Below are positions 21,581 to 31,189 of a DNA stretch of 39,098 nt, piece by piece. Source of the DNA: JAAZBG01 sp964390065. GTDB taxonomy: Bacteria > Fibrobacterota > Chitinivibrionia > Chitinivibrionales > Chitinispirillaceae. Location: contig CAYMGX010000025.1 in the NCBI GenBank assembly GCA_964390065.1, forward strand, positions 1 to 39,098, read 5' to 3'. The notes below the pieces were generated by a model. The model had not been told where the DNA came from. It made no database searches and was given only the letters and a program-made list of their open reading frames with translations. Position 1 is the stretch's first letter; every line of letters starts with the position of its first letter. The translations under genes and the position numbers were made by a program.

Positions 21581-24500
21581 ATGCCAAAAAGAACTGATAT
21601 ACACAGGATTCTCATTATCGGCAGCGGACCAATTGTGATTGGTCAGGCGTGTGAATTTGACTATTCAGGTACTCAGGCGTGTAAAGCGTTACGCGAAGAG
21701 GGTTACGAGGTGATCCTTGTTAACTCGAATCCGGCGACTATCATGACCGATCCCAATCTTGCGGACAGGACTTATATTGAGCCGATCACTCCTGAAATTG
21801 TTGAGAAAATTATCGCCCGCGAACGTCCGGACGCGATTCTTCCAACAATGGGTGGTCAGACAGGTCTTAACACCGCAATGGAACTCTCTGAAAGCGGAGT
21901 GCTTCAGAGGTACGGTGTACAGCTTATCGGTGCAGATGAAACTGCGATTAAAAAAGCAGAAGACCGCAGCGAGTTCAAAGAAGCAATTCAGAAAATCGGC
22001 CTCGATCTTCCCCGCAGTGCTTTCGCGTATAATATTGATGAGGCATGGCAGATTGCGCGCGAAATCGGTTTTCCATGTATTGTTCGCCCGAGTTTCACCA
22101 TGGGTGGTACCGGGGGCGGCATAGTTTACAAAGAAGAAGACTTCGAACGTCAGGCAGCCTATGGACTTCACTGCAGCCGTGTTAACGAGATTCTTATCGA
22201 GGAATCGGTGATCGGGTGGAAAGAATACGAACTTGAGATCATGCGTGATAAGGCAGACAATGTTGTTATCATCTGCTCTATCGAAAACCTTGATCCTATG
22301 GGAATTCATACCGGTGACAGTATCACCGTTGCACCGGCACAAACACTTACTGATCGTCAATACCAGAAGATGCGTGATGCAGCGATTGCAATTATCCGCG
22401 AGATCGGTGTTGAAACCGGCGGCTCCAATATCCAGTTCGCGGTAAACCCTGCTGATGGCCGCATGACTGTTATTGAAATGAATCCGCGCGTGAGTCGCAG
22501 CTCAGCTCTTGCAAGTAAAGCGACTGGTTTTCCTATTGCAAAGTTTGCAGCAAAACTTGCGGTTGGCTATACCCTTGACGAAATAAGAAACGATATCACC
22601 AAAGAAACGCCGGCATCCTTTGAGCCATCAATCGACTACTGCGTTGTAAAGATTCCCCGTTTTACATTCGAGAAATTTCCGGAAGCGGATTCGACACTGG
22701 GCATCCAGATGAAATCCGTTGGTGAAACAATGGCAATTGGTCGTACGTTCAAGGAAGCCCTGCAGAAAGGTCTGCGCGGACTTGAAGTCGGACGTAAGGG
22801 ATTTGAACTGATCAATTTTCCGTTCCAGACAAAAGAGGAACTCGCAAAAGCACTGCGTATTCCAAAGGCAAACCGTCTGTTCCTTATCAGATATGCCTTT
22901 GAAAAAGGTATGACTGTTGATGAAATCGCGGCTGCATCGTACATCGATACATGGTTCCTTAACAACATGTATGATCTTTACAAATTTGAAAAAACGATTA
23001 CGCCTGATATTCTTAAAAAAGACAAAGATAATCTCAAGCGGTTTATCAAAAAGGCAAAAAGTCTTGGTTTCAGTGATTATCAGATGGGTACATTTCTGGG
23101 CATGGACGAAATTGCATTTCGAACATTCAGGAAAGATCTCGGTGTCAAACCGACCTACAAGCTCGTTGACACATGCGCAGCTGAGTTTGAGGCATACACC
23201 CCCTATTATTACTCATCATACGATCAGGAGGATGAAAGTAATCCGAGTGATCGCCGTAAGATCATTATTCTTGGTGGCGGCCCGAACCGTATCGGTCAGG
23301 GTATCGAATTTGACTACTGCTGTTGTCAGGCATCATTTGCCCTTGAAGAGCTGGGAGTTGAATCGATCATGGTAAATTCAAACCCCGAGACAGTTTCAAC
23401 CGACTATGATACATCCGATAAACTTTACTTCGAGCCATTGACATTTGAAGATGTAATGAATATTATAGACAACGAGAAACCAATGGGTGTTATCGTGCAG
23501 TTTGGCGGTCAGACACCACTGAATCTTGCAAAACGCCTTGAGGATGCAGGTGCGCCGATTATTGGAACAAGTGTTGCATCAATTCAGCGCGCGGAAGACC
23601 GTGATGAATTCGCGGCAATGATCAATAAACTTGGACTTAACCAGCCTGCAAACGGAACTGCAAAATCAACCGAGGACGCCATTTCTATTGCGTCAAAAAT
23701 TGGTTATCCGGTACTCCTGCGTCCATCGTTTGTTCTTGGCGGCCGTGCTATGAAAATCGTCTACGACGATGAGGAGCTGCGGGCATTTATCGGTGAGGCA
23801 CAGGCGGCGGCTGAGAATCGTCCGGTGCTTGTTGACAAATTCATTGGTGATGCAATAGAGGTTGACGTTGATGCAATCGCAGATAACGAAACTGTCAAGG
23901 TATGTGGCATTATGGAACATATCGAAGAAGCCGGTATTCATAGCGGTGACAGTGCCTGCGTGTTGCCTCCTCACACATTGTCAAGCACTATCGTATCGCA
24001 GATTCACGAGATAACCTGCCAGATCGCCCGTGAACTTAACGTCATTGGCCTGCTTAATATTCAGTATGCAATCAAGGAAGATATTGTTTATGTTCTTGAA
24101 GTTAATCCGAGAGCATCACGTACGGTTCCGTTTGTAAGTAAGGCAACCGGTATTCCATGGCCGAAAATTGCAGCAAAGGTAATGGCCGGTGCAAAGCTTG
24201 CCGATATTGAAGAAGCTGTTGAAAAAACAATCGACTACTTCGCTGTTAAAGAGTCTGTGCTTCCATTCAGTAAATTTCCCGGAGCAGATATCATTCTCGG
24301 ACCAGAGATGAAATCAACCGGTGAAGTTATGGGGCTTGATAAGGATTTCGGTCTTGCATTTGCAAAGTCTCAGGAAGCAGCTGGAAATAACCTGCCTCGA
24401 AGCGGGTCTGTTTTTATCAGTGTCAAGAATTCAATGCGCCGGAATATCATTTTCATGGTAAAGGCGATGCAGGCAATGGGATTCAAGATCTTTGCATCCG

Positions 24501-24859
24501 AAGGTACCTGGCGTGTACTGAGTTCAAATGGTATCAATGTCAAGATGATACCGAAAATCGGTGAAGGAAAACCTGATATCATCGATCTTATCAAGGGTGG
24601 AGATATTGATTTCATTATCAATGTGCCGGCTGGACGTAAATCACAGATCGATTCAAAACCGATCCGCAGTGCTGCGGTTACACAGCGTATTCCTTATATT
24701 ACTACACTTGAGGGTGCGCAGGCAGCTATCAGCGGTATCGATTCACTTGAACGAACCGGATTTTCTGTCAAGTCAATCCAGGAATATCAGGATGTGGGTC
24801 AGAGTAAAACAAAGCGATATAAGCATGATCTTGACATGCGTACAACAATGTGGAACTAA
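21581..24859 (+). CDS. carB: Carbamoyl-phosphate synthase large subunit CarB
   Basis: 1092 aa, normal size. It makes carbamoyl phosphate from bicarbonate, ammonia and 2 ATP. I chose the ATG at 21581 (MPKRTDIHRILIIGSGP), the family's standard start, with AAAGGA just upstream; an upstream GTG at 21563 would add six residues. Two homologous synthetase halves: the first has GSGPIVIGQACEFDYSGTQA, PSFTMGGTGGGI and EMNPRVSRSSALASKATG, and the second GGGPNRIGQGIEFDYCCCQA, RPSFVLGGRAMKIVYDD and EVNPRASRTVPFVSKATG. A C-terminal MGS-like allosteric domain (from about residue 940; VKAMQAMGFKIFASEGT) can bind UMP or ornithine. Confidence 0.98.
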   Translation: MPKRTDIHRILIIGSGPIVIGQACEFDYSGTQACKALREEGYEVILVNSNPATIMTDPNLADRTYIEPITPEIVEKIIARERPDAILPTMGGQTGLNTAMELSESGVLQRYGVQLIGADETAIKKAEDRSEFKEAIQKIGLDLPRSAFAYNIDEAWQIAREIGFPCIVRPSFTMGGTGGGIVYKEEDFERQAAYGLHCSRVNEILIEESVIGWKEYELEIMRDKADNVVIICSIENLDPMGIHTGDSITVAPAQTLTDRQYQKMRDAAIAIIREIGVETGGSNIQFAVNPADGRMTVIEMNPRVSRSSALASKATGFPIAKFAAKLAVGYTLDEIRNDITKETPASFEPSIDYCVVKIPRFTFEKFPEADSTLGIQMKSVGETMAIGRTFKEALQKGLRGLEVGRKGFELINFPFQTKEELAKALRIPKANRLFLIRYAFEKGMTVDEIAAASYIDTWFLNNMYDLYKFEKTITPDILKKDKDNLKRFIKKAKSLGFSDYQMGTFLGMDEIAFRTFRKDLGVKPTYKLVDTCAAEFEAYTPYYYSSYDQEDESNPSDRRKIIILGGGPNRIGQGIEFDYCCCQASFALEELGVESIMVNSNPETVSTDYDTSDKLYFEPLTFEDVMNIIDNEKPMGVIVQFGGQTPLNLAKRLEDAGAPIIGTSVASIQRAEDRDEFAAMINKLGLNQPANGTAKSTEDAISIASKIGYPVLLRPSFVLGGRAMKIVYDDEELRAFIGEAQAAAENRPVLVDKFIGDAIEVDVDAIADNETVKVCGIMEHIEEAGIHSGDSACVLPPHTLSSTIVSQIHEITCQIARELNVIGLLNIQYAIKEDIVYVLEVNPRASRTVPFVSKATGIPWPKIAAKVMAGAKLADIEEAVEKTIDYFAVKESVLPFSKFPGADIILGPEMKSTGEVMGLDKDFGLAFAKSQEAAGNNLPRSGSVFISVKNSMRRNIIFMVKAMQAMGFKIFASEGTWRVLSSNGINVKMIPKIGEGKPDIIDLIKGGDIDFIINVPAGRKSQIDSKPIRSAAVTQRIPYITTLEGAQAAISGIDSLERTGFSVKSIQEYQDVGQSKTKRYKHDLDMRTTMWN

Positions 24860-24925
24860 GTTTATTCAGGGGGCGTAAAATTGCGCTCCTTTACCTTTTC
24901 GTAAATGCATCTCCGGAGCGGTCTA

Positions 24926-26548
24926 ATGGCTAAATACATTTTCGTCACAGGTGGTGTTGTTTCATCACTGGGCAAAGGAATCACGGCAGCATCAATCGGT
25001 GTGTTGCTCAAATCGCGAGGCCTTCGCGTTATTCATCAAAAGTTTGATCCATATCTCAATGTTGATCCGGGAACAATGAATCCGTATCAGCATGGAGAGG
25101 TGTACGTTACTGACGATGGCGCCGAATCAGACCTGGACCTCGGCCACTATGAACGCTTTACCGGTGTGACCACCAACCGTAACTGCAACTACACATCGGG
25201 TCGAATCTATGATGCGATTATTAAAAAGGAACGTCGCGGTGACTATCTTGGAGGTACTGTTCAGGTGGTTCCTCATGTGACAAGTGAGATCTGCGACAGT
25301 ATCCGCTCTGTTGTGACAAATGACGTTGACGTAGTAATAAGCGAGATTGGTGGAACTGTCGGCGATATCGAAAGTCTCCCCTACCTCGAAGCACTTCGCC
25401 AGTTTCGACAGCAGGAAGGCAGAAATAACGTACTTTTTATACATGTCACCCTGATTCCGTATCTTCACAGAGCGGGAGAAGTTAAAACAAAACCGACACA
25501 GCACTCGGTAGGTCGTCTCAGGGAAATCGGTATCATTCCCGATATCCTGATCTGCCGTACCGAAAAGCATCTTGACAAAGACGTGCGAAAAAAACTGTCT
25601 CTTTTCTGTAATGTCGATGAAGAAGCGGTTGTAGAGTGCATGGATGCAGAAAACACCATCTATGAAGTACCCCTGCAGTTTGCAGAACAGGATCTTGACA
25701 CTGTAATCGTTGACAATCTCGGGCTTCGCGGAGGACGCAGGAATTTACGCCCGTGGAGAGAGTACTGCGATAAAGTGATCAATGCGGATCAGGTTGTCGA
25801 AATAGGTGTTGTCGGAAAATACAGTGAGCTTCTTGATGCATACAAATCGATTCACGAAGCACTGAACCATGCGGGAGCAGCGCATACTGCAAAAGTCAAG
25901 ATCAAAAGCATTTCTTCCGAAGATATTGAAAAGAACGGTGCAGAACAGGAACTCAAGGGTCTTGGCGGTATTCTTGTACCGGGTGGTTTTGGAGCCCGGG
26001 GTGTTGAGGGGAAAATCAAGGCGGTAACCTATGCACGGGAAAAAAAGATCCCCTATTTCGGTATCTGTTACGGTATGCATATGGCAGTCATTGAATTCGC
26101 ACGGAATGTGCTCAAGCTAAGAGATGCAGACACAACGGAAAACATTCAGGACACCAAAAATCCTGTCATCCACCTTATGGAGGAACAGAAGCGTGTAATG
26201 AATCTTGGTGGAACAATGCGTCTTGGAGCATTCCCCTGTGAACTTAAAAAGAACTCTATTGTTCGTAAATCTTACGGTAAAGATTCCATCTCGGAACGTC
26301 ACCGTCACCGTTTTGAATTTAATAATGATTACAGGGAGCAGTTTGAGAAAGCAGGTATGTCACTCAGCGGTCTTTCTCCAAACGGCCTTCTTGTCGAAAT
26401 GATAGAGCTAATAGATCATCCATGGTTTGTTGCGGTTCAGTTTCATCCGGAATTCAAGTCACGTCCGATTGATCCGCATCCATTATTCAGGGATTTTATC
26501 GGCGCAAGTTTAAAGTGCGGCGGAAGGAAGATTGAGAAAAATGTTTGA
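24926..26548 (+). CDS. pyrG: CTP synthase PyrG
   Basis: 540 aa. It aminates UTP to CTP with glutamine. The ATG at 24926 (MAKYIFVTGGVVSSLGKGI) is the family start, with GGAG seven bases upstream; an earlier ATG at 24905 is unlikely. The amidoligase domain shows SSLGKGITAASIG (P-loop), DPYLNVDPGTMNPYQHGEVYVTDDGAE and EIGGTVGDIESLPYLEA. The glutaminase half has PGGFGARGVEGKI, FGICYGMHMAVIEFARN with catalytic Cys, and QFHPEFKSRP. It overlaps the region before purF, so the two are tightly linked. Confidence 0.98.
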   Translation: MAKYIFVTGGVVSSLGKGITAASIGVLLKSRGLRVIHQKFDPYLNVDPGTMNPYQHGEVYVTDDGAESDLDLGHYERFTGVTTNRNCNYTSGRIYDAIIKKERRGDYLGGTVQVVPHVTSEICDSIRSVVTNDVDVVISEIGGTVGDIESLPYLEALRQFRQQEGRNNVLFIHVTLIPYLHRAGEVKTKPTQHSVGRLREIGIIPDILICRTEKHLDKDVRKKLSLFCNVDEEAVVECMDAENTIYEVPLQFAEQDLDTVIVDNLGLRGGRRNLRPWREYCDKVINADQVVEIGVVGKYSELLDAYKSIHEALNHAGAAHTAKVKIKSISSEDIEKNGAEQELKGLGGILVPGGFGARGVEGKIKAVTYAREKKIPYFGICYGMHMAVIEFARNVLKLRDADTTENIQDTKNPVIHLMEEQKRVMNLGGTMRLGAFPCELKKNSIVRKSYGKDSISERHRHRFEFNNDYREQFEKAGMSLSGLSPNGLLVEMIELIDHPWFVAVQFHPEFKSRPIDPHPLFRDFIGASLKCGGRKIEKNV

Positions 26549-27959
26549 TGAAAAAATGCATGAAGAGTGCGGTATTTTTGGCGTTTACAATCATCCACAG
26601 GCATCACACCTGACCTATCTTGGTCTTTACACACTACAGCATCGCGGTCAGGAAAGCTGTGGTATCGCAGTATCAGACTGTAAAGAGATCTCCGTTTACA
26701 AAGGGATGGGGTATGTTGGTCAGGTTTTTAAAAAGAAGGGTATTCTTGAGGGCTTACAGGGGACCTGCGCAATCGGCCACAACCGTTACTCAACCACCGG
26801 TTCATCAACAATAGAAAACGCACAGCCGATTCTTATTAATTCGCGTGCTGGCCAAATTGCCGGCGCGCATAACGGCAACCTGACAAACGCTGATGAGCTG
26901 CGCCGCTGGATGGTTGATGACGGTTCAATTTTTTCATCAACAACCGATACTGAAGTTATCATGCATCTTATCGCGCGGTCAAAGCGTGATTCTATTGACG
27001 CGATGATACTTGATGCGCTCTCCGGTGTAAAGGGTGCATTTTCAATTTTATTTCTTACACCTGACGCAATGTACGGAGCACGCGATCCGCGGGGAATACG
27101 ACCTCTGATCCTTGGTATGAATGAAGAGGGAGGTTATTTCCTTTCATCGGAGACATGTGCTTTTGATCTCGTTGGTGCATCAATGATCCGCGAGATTCTG
27201 CCGGGTGAAATGGTGAGAATTGACAAAGATGGAATTACCAGCTTTAGAATTCCAGTATTTGAACCCGATACAAAACCGGCACACTGCATTTTCGAATTCA
27301 TCTATTTTTCACGCCCGGACTCGTTTGTTTTCGGCAGTAATGTTGACAAAGTAAGACGCCGTCTCGGACGACGTCTCGCACAGGAACATCCTGTTGATGG
27401 AGCAGATCTTGTCATTGGTGTTCCCGACTCTGCAACCACCGCAGCGCTTGGTTTCTCTGAGGCATCCAGAGTACGTTTTGATATCGGCCTTATTCGTAAC
27501 CATTATGTCGGACGCACCTTTATTCATCCTGCACAGTCAGATCGTGATTTCGGTGTCCGCCTCAAGTTTAATCCTGTCAAGGGTGTACTCAAGGGCAAAA
27601 AAGTGGTTATCGTTGATGACTCAATTGTACGCGGTACTACGATGAAAAAAATTATCCGTCTTATCCGTACAGCACAACCTGCGGAAATACATTTACGGAT
27701 TTCATCACCGCCGATCATCTCCCCCTGTTTCTATGGAATTGATATGCCTACAAAAGGAGAACTGATTGCGAACGAGCAGACTATTGAGGAGATCAGGAAC
27801 TATCTTGAAGTCGATTCTCTTGGCTACTTATCAATTGAAGGCACGCTCAGCGCTACACCAAATCCACAGGATTTCTGTTCTGCGTGTTTTAACGGAAAGT
27901 ATCCTGTTGATGGAGCGAAATTCATTGAAGCTATGGATGCGGCTTCGAAGTGTAAGTAA
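26541..27959 (+). CDS. purF: Amidophosphoribosyltransferase PurF (Fe-S type)
   Basis: 472 aa. The first step of purine synthesis, PRPP plus glutamine to phosphoribosylamine. The start is taken as ATG 26541 (MFDEKMHEECGIFGVY), after AAGGAAG; a TTG at 26532 is too close to that site. A short propeptide precedes the catalytic Cys of ECGIFGVY, as in the Bacillus type. Four cysteines match the structural 4Fe-4S cluster of that type (HCIFEFIYF, SPCFYGID and FCSAC). The PRPP loop is VVIVDDSIVRGTTMKKI. It overlaps the pyrG end by 8 bases. Placement after pyrG rather than with pur genes is less usual. Confidence 0.97.
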   Translation: MFDEKMHEECGIFGVYNHPQASHLTYLGLYTLQHRGQESCGIAVSDCKEISVYKGMGYVGQVFKKKGILEGLQGTCAIGHNRYSTTGSSTIENAQPILINSRAGQIAGAHNGNLTNADELRRWMVDDGSIFSSTTDTEVIMHLIARSKRDSIDAMILDALSGVKGAFSILFLTPDAMYGARDPRGIRPLILGMNEEGGYFLSSETCAFDLVGASMIREILPGEMVRIDKDGITSFRIPVFEPDTKPAHCIFEFIYFSRPDSFVFGSNVDKVRRRLGRRLAQEHPVDGADLVIGVPDSATTAALGFSEASRVRFDIGLIRNHYVGRTFIHPAQSDRDFGVRLKFNPVKGVLKGKKVVIVDDSIVRGTTMKKIIRLIRTAQPAEIHLRISSPPIISPCFYGIDMPTKGELIANEQTIEEIRNYLEVDSLGYLSIEGTLSATPNPQDFCSACFNGKYPVDGAKFIEAMDAASKCK

Positions 27960-28015
27960 GGTTCAGTTTAACGCCCACAATCAGGGATAAAACTGATTAT
28001 TATTAATTAATTTAA

Positions 28016-28048
28016 AGTTCCGATTCTATTAAGAATCGGGACTTTTTT
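28016..28048 (+). terminator. Intrinsic terminator of the carA-purF operon
   Basis: AGTTCCGATTCT pairs over 12 positions (one G-U) with AGAATCGGGACT across an ATTA loop, followed by six T. It lies 57 bases after the purF stop. Confidence 0.9.
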
Positions 28049-28102
28049 ATTGGTAACCCAGGTAGCAAAAATATATTCGACGCACTTCCCGTTACGTTTA
28101 AT

Positions 28103-28527
28103 CTATTTTTTGAACGATTTTCTTAATATCTCAATTTCCTTAATGCTCAAACCGGTTATATCACGAATATCAGCATTGGTCATCCCTTTTGCAATCATTT
28201 TTTCTGCTACTTCAAGCTTACCTTCAAGCTTNNNNNNNNNNNNNNNNNNNNNNNNNNNNNNNNNNNNNNNNNNNNNNNNNNNNNNNNNNNNNNNNNNNNN
28301 NNNNNNNNNNNNNNNNNNNNNNNNNNNNNNNCTTCAAGCTTACCTTCAAGCTTGCCTTCAAGCTTGCCCTTATGCATTCCTTTGACCACACCTTCCTGAA
28401 TCAGGGCTTCCGCAATTGTTGGCATAAAAACCTCCCCTGCTTTTATTAAGAAAGCTGCATATAATTTCTTTTCTTCCAAAGGATTCCTTGAAAAATTTAT
28501 CGTGTGGATTGATAATGCTGTTTTGAT
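28103..28527 (-). pseudogene. Remnant of Rpn/PD-(D/E)XK nuclease transposase-type gene, with repeat tract and gap
   Basis: The open frame (from just after an in-frame stop at 28528) reads INFSRNPLEEKKLYAAFLIKAG, then MPTIAEALIQEGVVKGMHKGKLEGKLEGKLE. After a 100-N gap it continues KLEGKLEVAEKMIAKGMTNADIRDITGLSIKEIEILRKSFKK and stops. The KLEG/KGKLEG repeat followed by a helix-turn-helix-like ADIRDITGLS end is typical of the C-terminus of Rpn-family (recombination-promoting nuclease, YhgA-like) proteins. The nuclease domain (about 200 residues) is missing upstream, where no coding frame is seen, so this is a truncated copy. The coding repeat is a 12-bp tandem (CTTCAAGCTTGC variants) that the assembly could not cross. 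Confidence 0.7.
28232..28331. other. Assembly gap (100 N) inside a 12-bp tandem repeat
   Basis: The same CTTCAAGCTTxCC repeat lies on both sides (before 28231 and after 28332), so the true copy number is unknown. Confidence 0.95.
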
Positions 28528-29113
28528 TCATGCTTGTAAAATAGCTAACTTGCTTACTTTGAAGGATAAAAAAATGATGATTTATTATTATGCCTGAACC
28601 CTATGAAACACTGCAACTATTTTTATAGATGATATGAGTGCGTTTTTTAAGTGTAAGTTAAAATTAGTAATGACAGCTGCACGGTCAGGCGGTGCTCGCC
28701 GTTGGAATTTATCTCTTGTCAAAAAATTTTGTTGCAATCCGATTCTTCGTTTAACTTAACACCACAATAATCACTCTGTAAATCTACGTTATATACCATG
28801 TTCCGAATATGGACTAATCTTTTTTGTAGCTTCTTGATCTCTATTTACTTTTTTTATCCCAATAGTTACTTTTAAAGTAAGTAAATTTAACAACCGGCAA
28901 GCGGTTACGGTTTTAAAATCCGGGTTAAACGGATGTTCTGTGGTATTCAGGAAATCAAAACCATTATCTGCAAATTACCACCTGTCAATATGTAAGTTTT
29001 TCGAAGTTACATTTCTGTTAATCAAATAGAGTAGAGATGTTGACAAGTAAGTAATAATCAACCGGCAAATTTCCAGATTGAACATATTTTTTAGGCTCGT
29101 CAGGAGAAAACAA
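28528..29113. other. Non-coding region with a 24-bp direct repeat
   Basis: No gene recognised. AAGTAAGTAAATTTAACAAC followed by CGGCAA (28875-28900) recurs as AAGTAAGTAATAATCAAC plus CGGCAA (29045-29068), 170 bases apart. A small GC-rich stem, GGCG-GTGCT-CGCC, lies near 28690. These could be remnants of mobile DNA linked to the Rpn fragment. Confidence 0.4.
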
Positions 29114-30235
29114 ATGACAAAATGTAACACCTTTTTAGCCCTTTTACTATTTTCCCTGTGCCTCATATTGTTATTATCCAACTGCACTCCGGTTCCGATA
29201 GCCAGGAACTCCCCGATTCCGGAATCCACGATCACTCCAATCAATAAATTAACTGATTATCTTAACAATCCGGATTATCCACACGATTATTGGGAAACAT
29301 CCACACCATCAGCCCAGGGGATGAATGAAGACTCATTGGAACATCTGGTGAAAGAAATCAATGATAGAAACTATTATATTCATAGCCTGCTGATCATTAA
29401 AAACGGAATTCTGGTATTTGAACGTTATAGCAATCCGTTCACACCGGATGCTATTCATTATTTGAATTCATCCACCAAAAGCATTGTCTCGGCACTGTTC
29501 GGCATCGCTATCAAGGATGGTTCTGTTCCGGGAATCAAAGACACTATGCTGAACTACTTTAGTGACATGTCTATAAATAATATGAGTCCTGAGAAAAAGA
29601 ACATAACCATTGAAGACCTGCTGGATATGCGGAGCGGACTGGAATGGAATGAGGAAGAATTAATGACGAAATATTGGAACGCAGAAAACACCGTTCAGTA
29701 CATTTTAGATAAACCAATGGTTACCACTCCCAACACAGTATGGCATTATAACAGCGGAAGCTCCCATCTTCTGTCTGCGATTATTACGAAAGCTACCGGC
29801 AAAACCGCTGCGGTTTACGCCAGAAACAAACTGTTTACCCCATTAGGCATATGCAACTACGCATGGGAAGCGGATAAACAAAAAATCAACCATGGAGGGC
29901 GTGGTCTTTTTCTTACTCCCCGGGATATGGCGAAATTTGGTTATCTCTATTTAAACAAAGGAAAATGGAAGAATGAGCAGATCGTTCCGGAGGACTGGGT
30001 AACCACATCTACAAGCATTCAAACGAGTACCAAATGGGGCGAAAAGTACGGTTACCATTGGTGGATACCGAGTAATGATCATTTCGCGTCTATGGGGGCT
30101 TTCGGACAAAATATGTACGTTTATCCGAAAAAAAATATCGTCATCGTTTATGCAGCAGGTCTGCCGTTTGAAACAGCAAGTGCAACATTGTATCAACTGA
30201 ATAACAAATATATACTACCGGCAATTACTAATTAA
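29114..30235 (+). CDS. Serine hydrolase, class C beta-lactamase fold, probable lipoprotein
   Basis: 373 aa from the ATG at 29114, which has AGGAGA seven bases upstream (the frame extends to a TTG at 29078 without support). An N-terminal hydrophobic segment ends in LLLSNC (Cys24), a loose lipobox. The active-site SxxK is SSTK (S119-K122, LNSSTKSIVSALFGIAI), the second motif HYNSG (Y212) stands for Y-x-N/S, and the third region is near YGYHWWI...ASMGAFGQ. The pattern matches the beta-lactamase/esterase/6-aminohexanoate-dimer hydrolase family (NylB', EstB) more than true beta-lactamases. The substrate cannot be told. It is a lone gene. Confidence 0.9.
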   Translation: MTKCNTFLALLLFSLCLILLLSNCTPVPIARNSPIPESTITPINKLTDYLNNPDYPHDYWETSTPSAQGMNEDSLEHLVKEINDRNYYIHSLLIIKNGILVFERYSNPFTPDAIHYLNSSTKSIVSALFGIAIKDGSVPGIKDTMLNYFSDMSINNMSPEKKNITIEDLLDMRSGLEWNEEELMTKYWNAENTVQYILDKPMVTTPNTVWHYNSGSSHLLSAIITKATGKTAAVYARNKLFTPLGICNYAWEADKQKINHGGRGLFLTPRDMAKFGYLYLNKGKWKNEQIVPEDWVTTSTSIQTSTKWGEKYGYHWWIPSNDHFASMGAFGQNMYVYPKKNIVIVYAAGLPFETASATLYQLNNKYILPAITN

Positions 30236-30337
30236 CCAGGCTCTTTTCTTGTCAACAGGTAGTAACGCGGAGGATGCATTTTTACGCCGTTTATTAACCT
30301 GAATTTCACGATCCACTTGTGGAATTAAGGTTTACAA

Positions 30338-31189
30338 TCAGGGATAAAATCCGATTCCAATACTTATATTCAACGAATTTCCTGATTGGTGCCAATCCCT
30401 GCGATTCGATGGAGAATCAACGATTCTTTTGAATGATGGTCCAAAGCCACACTTTCCGCTTATGTATAGTCGTGACGACAGGTCATACGAGGCATAGATA
30501 TGCGGAACAATTGATGATGACAACTCATATCCCTGAAATGATTTGTATTTGAGCCATATTGGATAGAATTTTTTAAAACCACCCAGCAGTTCAATCCCCA
30601 ATGTCGTTTTTTTAAACCATGTTGTTGATACTTTAACATCCGGATCTATTGACCAGCTTCCCTGCTTTCCCTGAGAGTCCTTTATTTCAGGAAAACCCGC
30701 GACATAATAATTGTAATACAACTCTCCCCCATATCGTAACCGAAGTTTTTTATTCAGATCGCCTGAAAACCCCATACCTGATTTGAGAACAACATTTTTT
30801 GAACCAAGCCAGACACCGGTATTTGTTGCATAACCAAGAGGAAAAACGATTCCGATTCTGGGCTCAATACTTCCGATACGCATTCCGATATATGTAGTAA
30901 AGTCTCCAGCGGCAGCTTTACCTACCAGGGTGTCTCCCGGAACATTTACACCATTGACATTAACATAATCCTTTTTAGTCAATGTATAAAGAAGTGGAAA
31001 TCCGGCAAACCCTTTAAATTTTCCATATGAAAAATAAGCATCAAATGACAGTTTATTATATGCGCTGAATACATCACGGTCTACAGGAAATGTCACCCAT
31101 GAGCTTATACCGGTAGCAATGGGTCCAGTGTGAAAGGTGGCACTCAAGGCTGGCATACAAAAGATAAGTAAGAGGATAAAAATGAACAT
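30338..31189 (-). CDS. Probable outer-membrane beta-barrel protein
   Basis: 283 aa from the ATG at 31189, starting with a good signal peptide (MFIFILLLIFCMPALSA, cleaved before TFHTG). The frame stays open to a TTG at 31258, but that part holds a hairpin repeat and is more likely leader; neither start has a strong ribosome-binding site. The mature chain alternates aromatic/hydrophobic and polar residues with many Gly/Tyr turns (KLRLRYGGELYYNYYVAGF, SLNISIGIGFYP at the end). A terminal aromatic-type strand ending in FYP suits an outer-membrane barrel. I recognise no family. Confidence 0.75.
   Translation of the reverse strand: MFIFILLLIFCMPALSATFHTGPIATGISSWVTFPVDRDVFSAYNKLSFDAYFSYGKFKGFAGFPLLYTLTKKDYVNVNGVNVPGDTLVGKAAAGDFTTYIGMRIGSIEPRIGIVFPLGYATNTGVWLGSKNVVLKSGMGFSGDLNKKLRLRYGGELYYNYYVAGFPEIKDSQGKQGSWSIDPDVKVSTTWFKKTTLGIELLGGFKKFYPIWLKYKSFQGYELSSSIVPHIYASYDLSSRLYISGKCGFGPSFKRIVDSPSNRRDWHQSGNSLNISIGIGFYP

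Noticed and set aside
21689..22360. 223-codon open frame antisense to carB
   Set aside because: Codon bias of carB leaves the opposite strand open; no independent evidence.
27976..27991. ACAATCAGGGATAAAA also at 30334-30349
   Set aside because: A 16-base match in two places could be a repeat, but there is no further similarity and one copy spans a stop codon; too little to call.
28232..28331. CRISPR array suggested by short repeats on both sides of the gap
   Set aside because: The 12-bp units are contiguous with no spacers and encode KLEG in frame; this is a coding tandem repeat.
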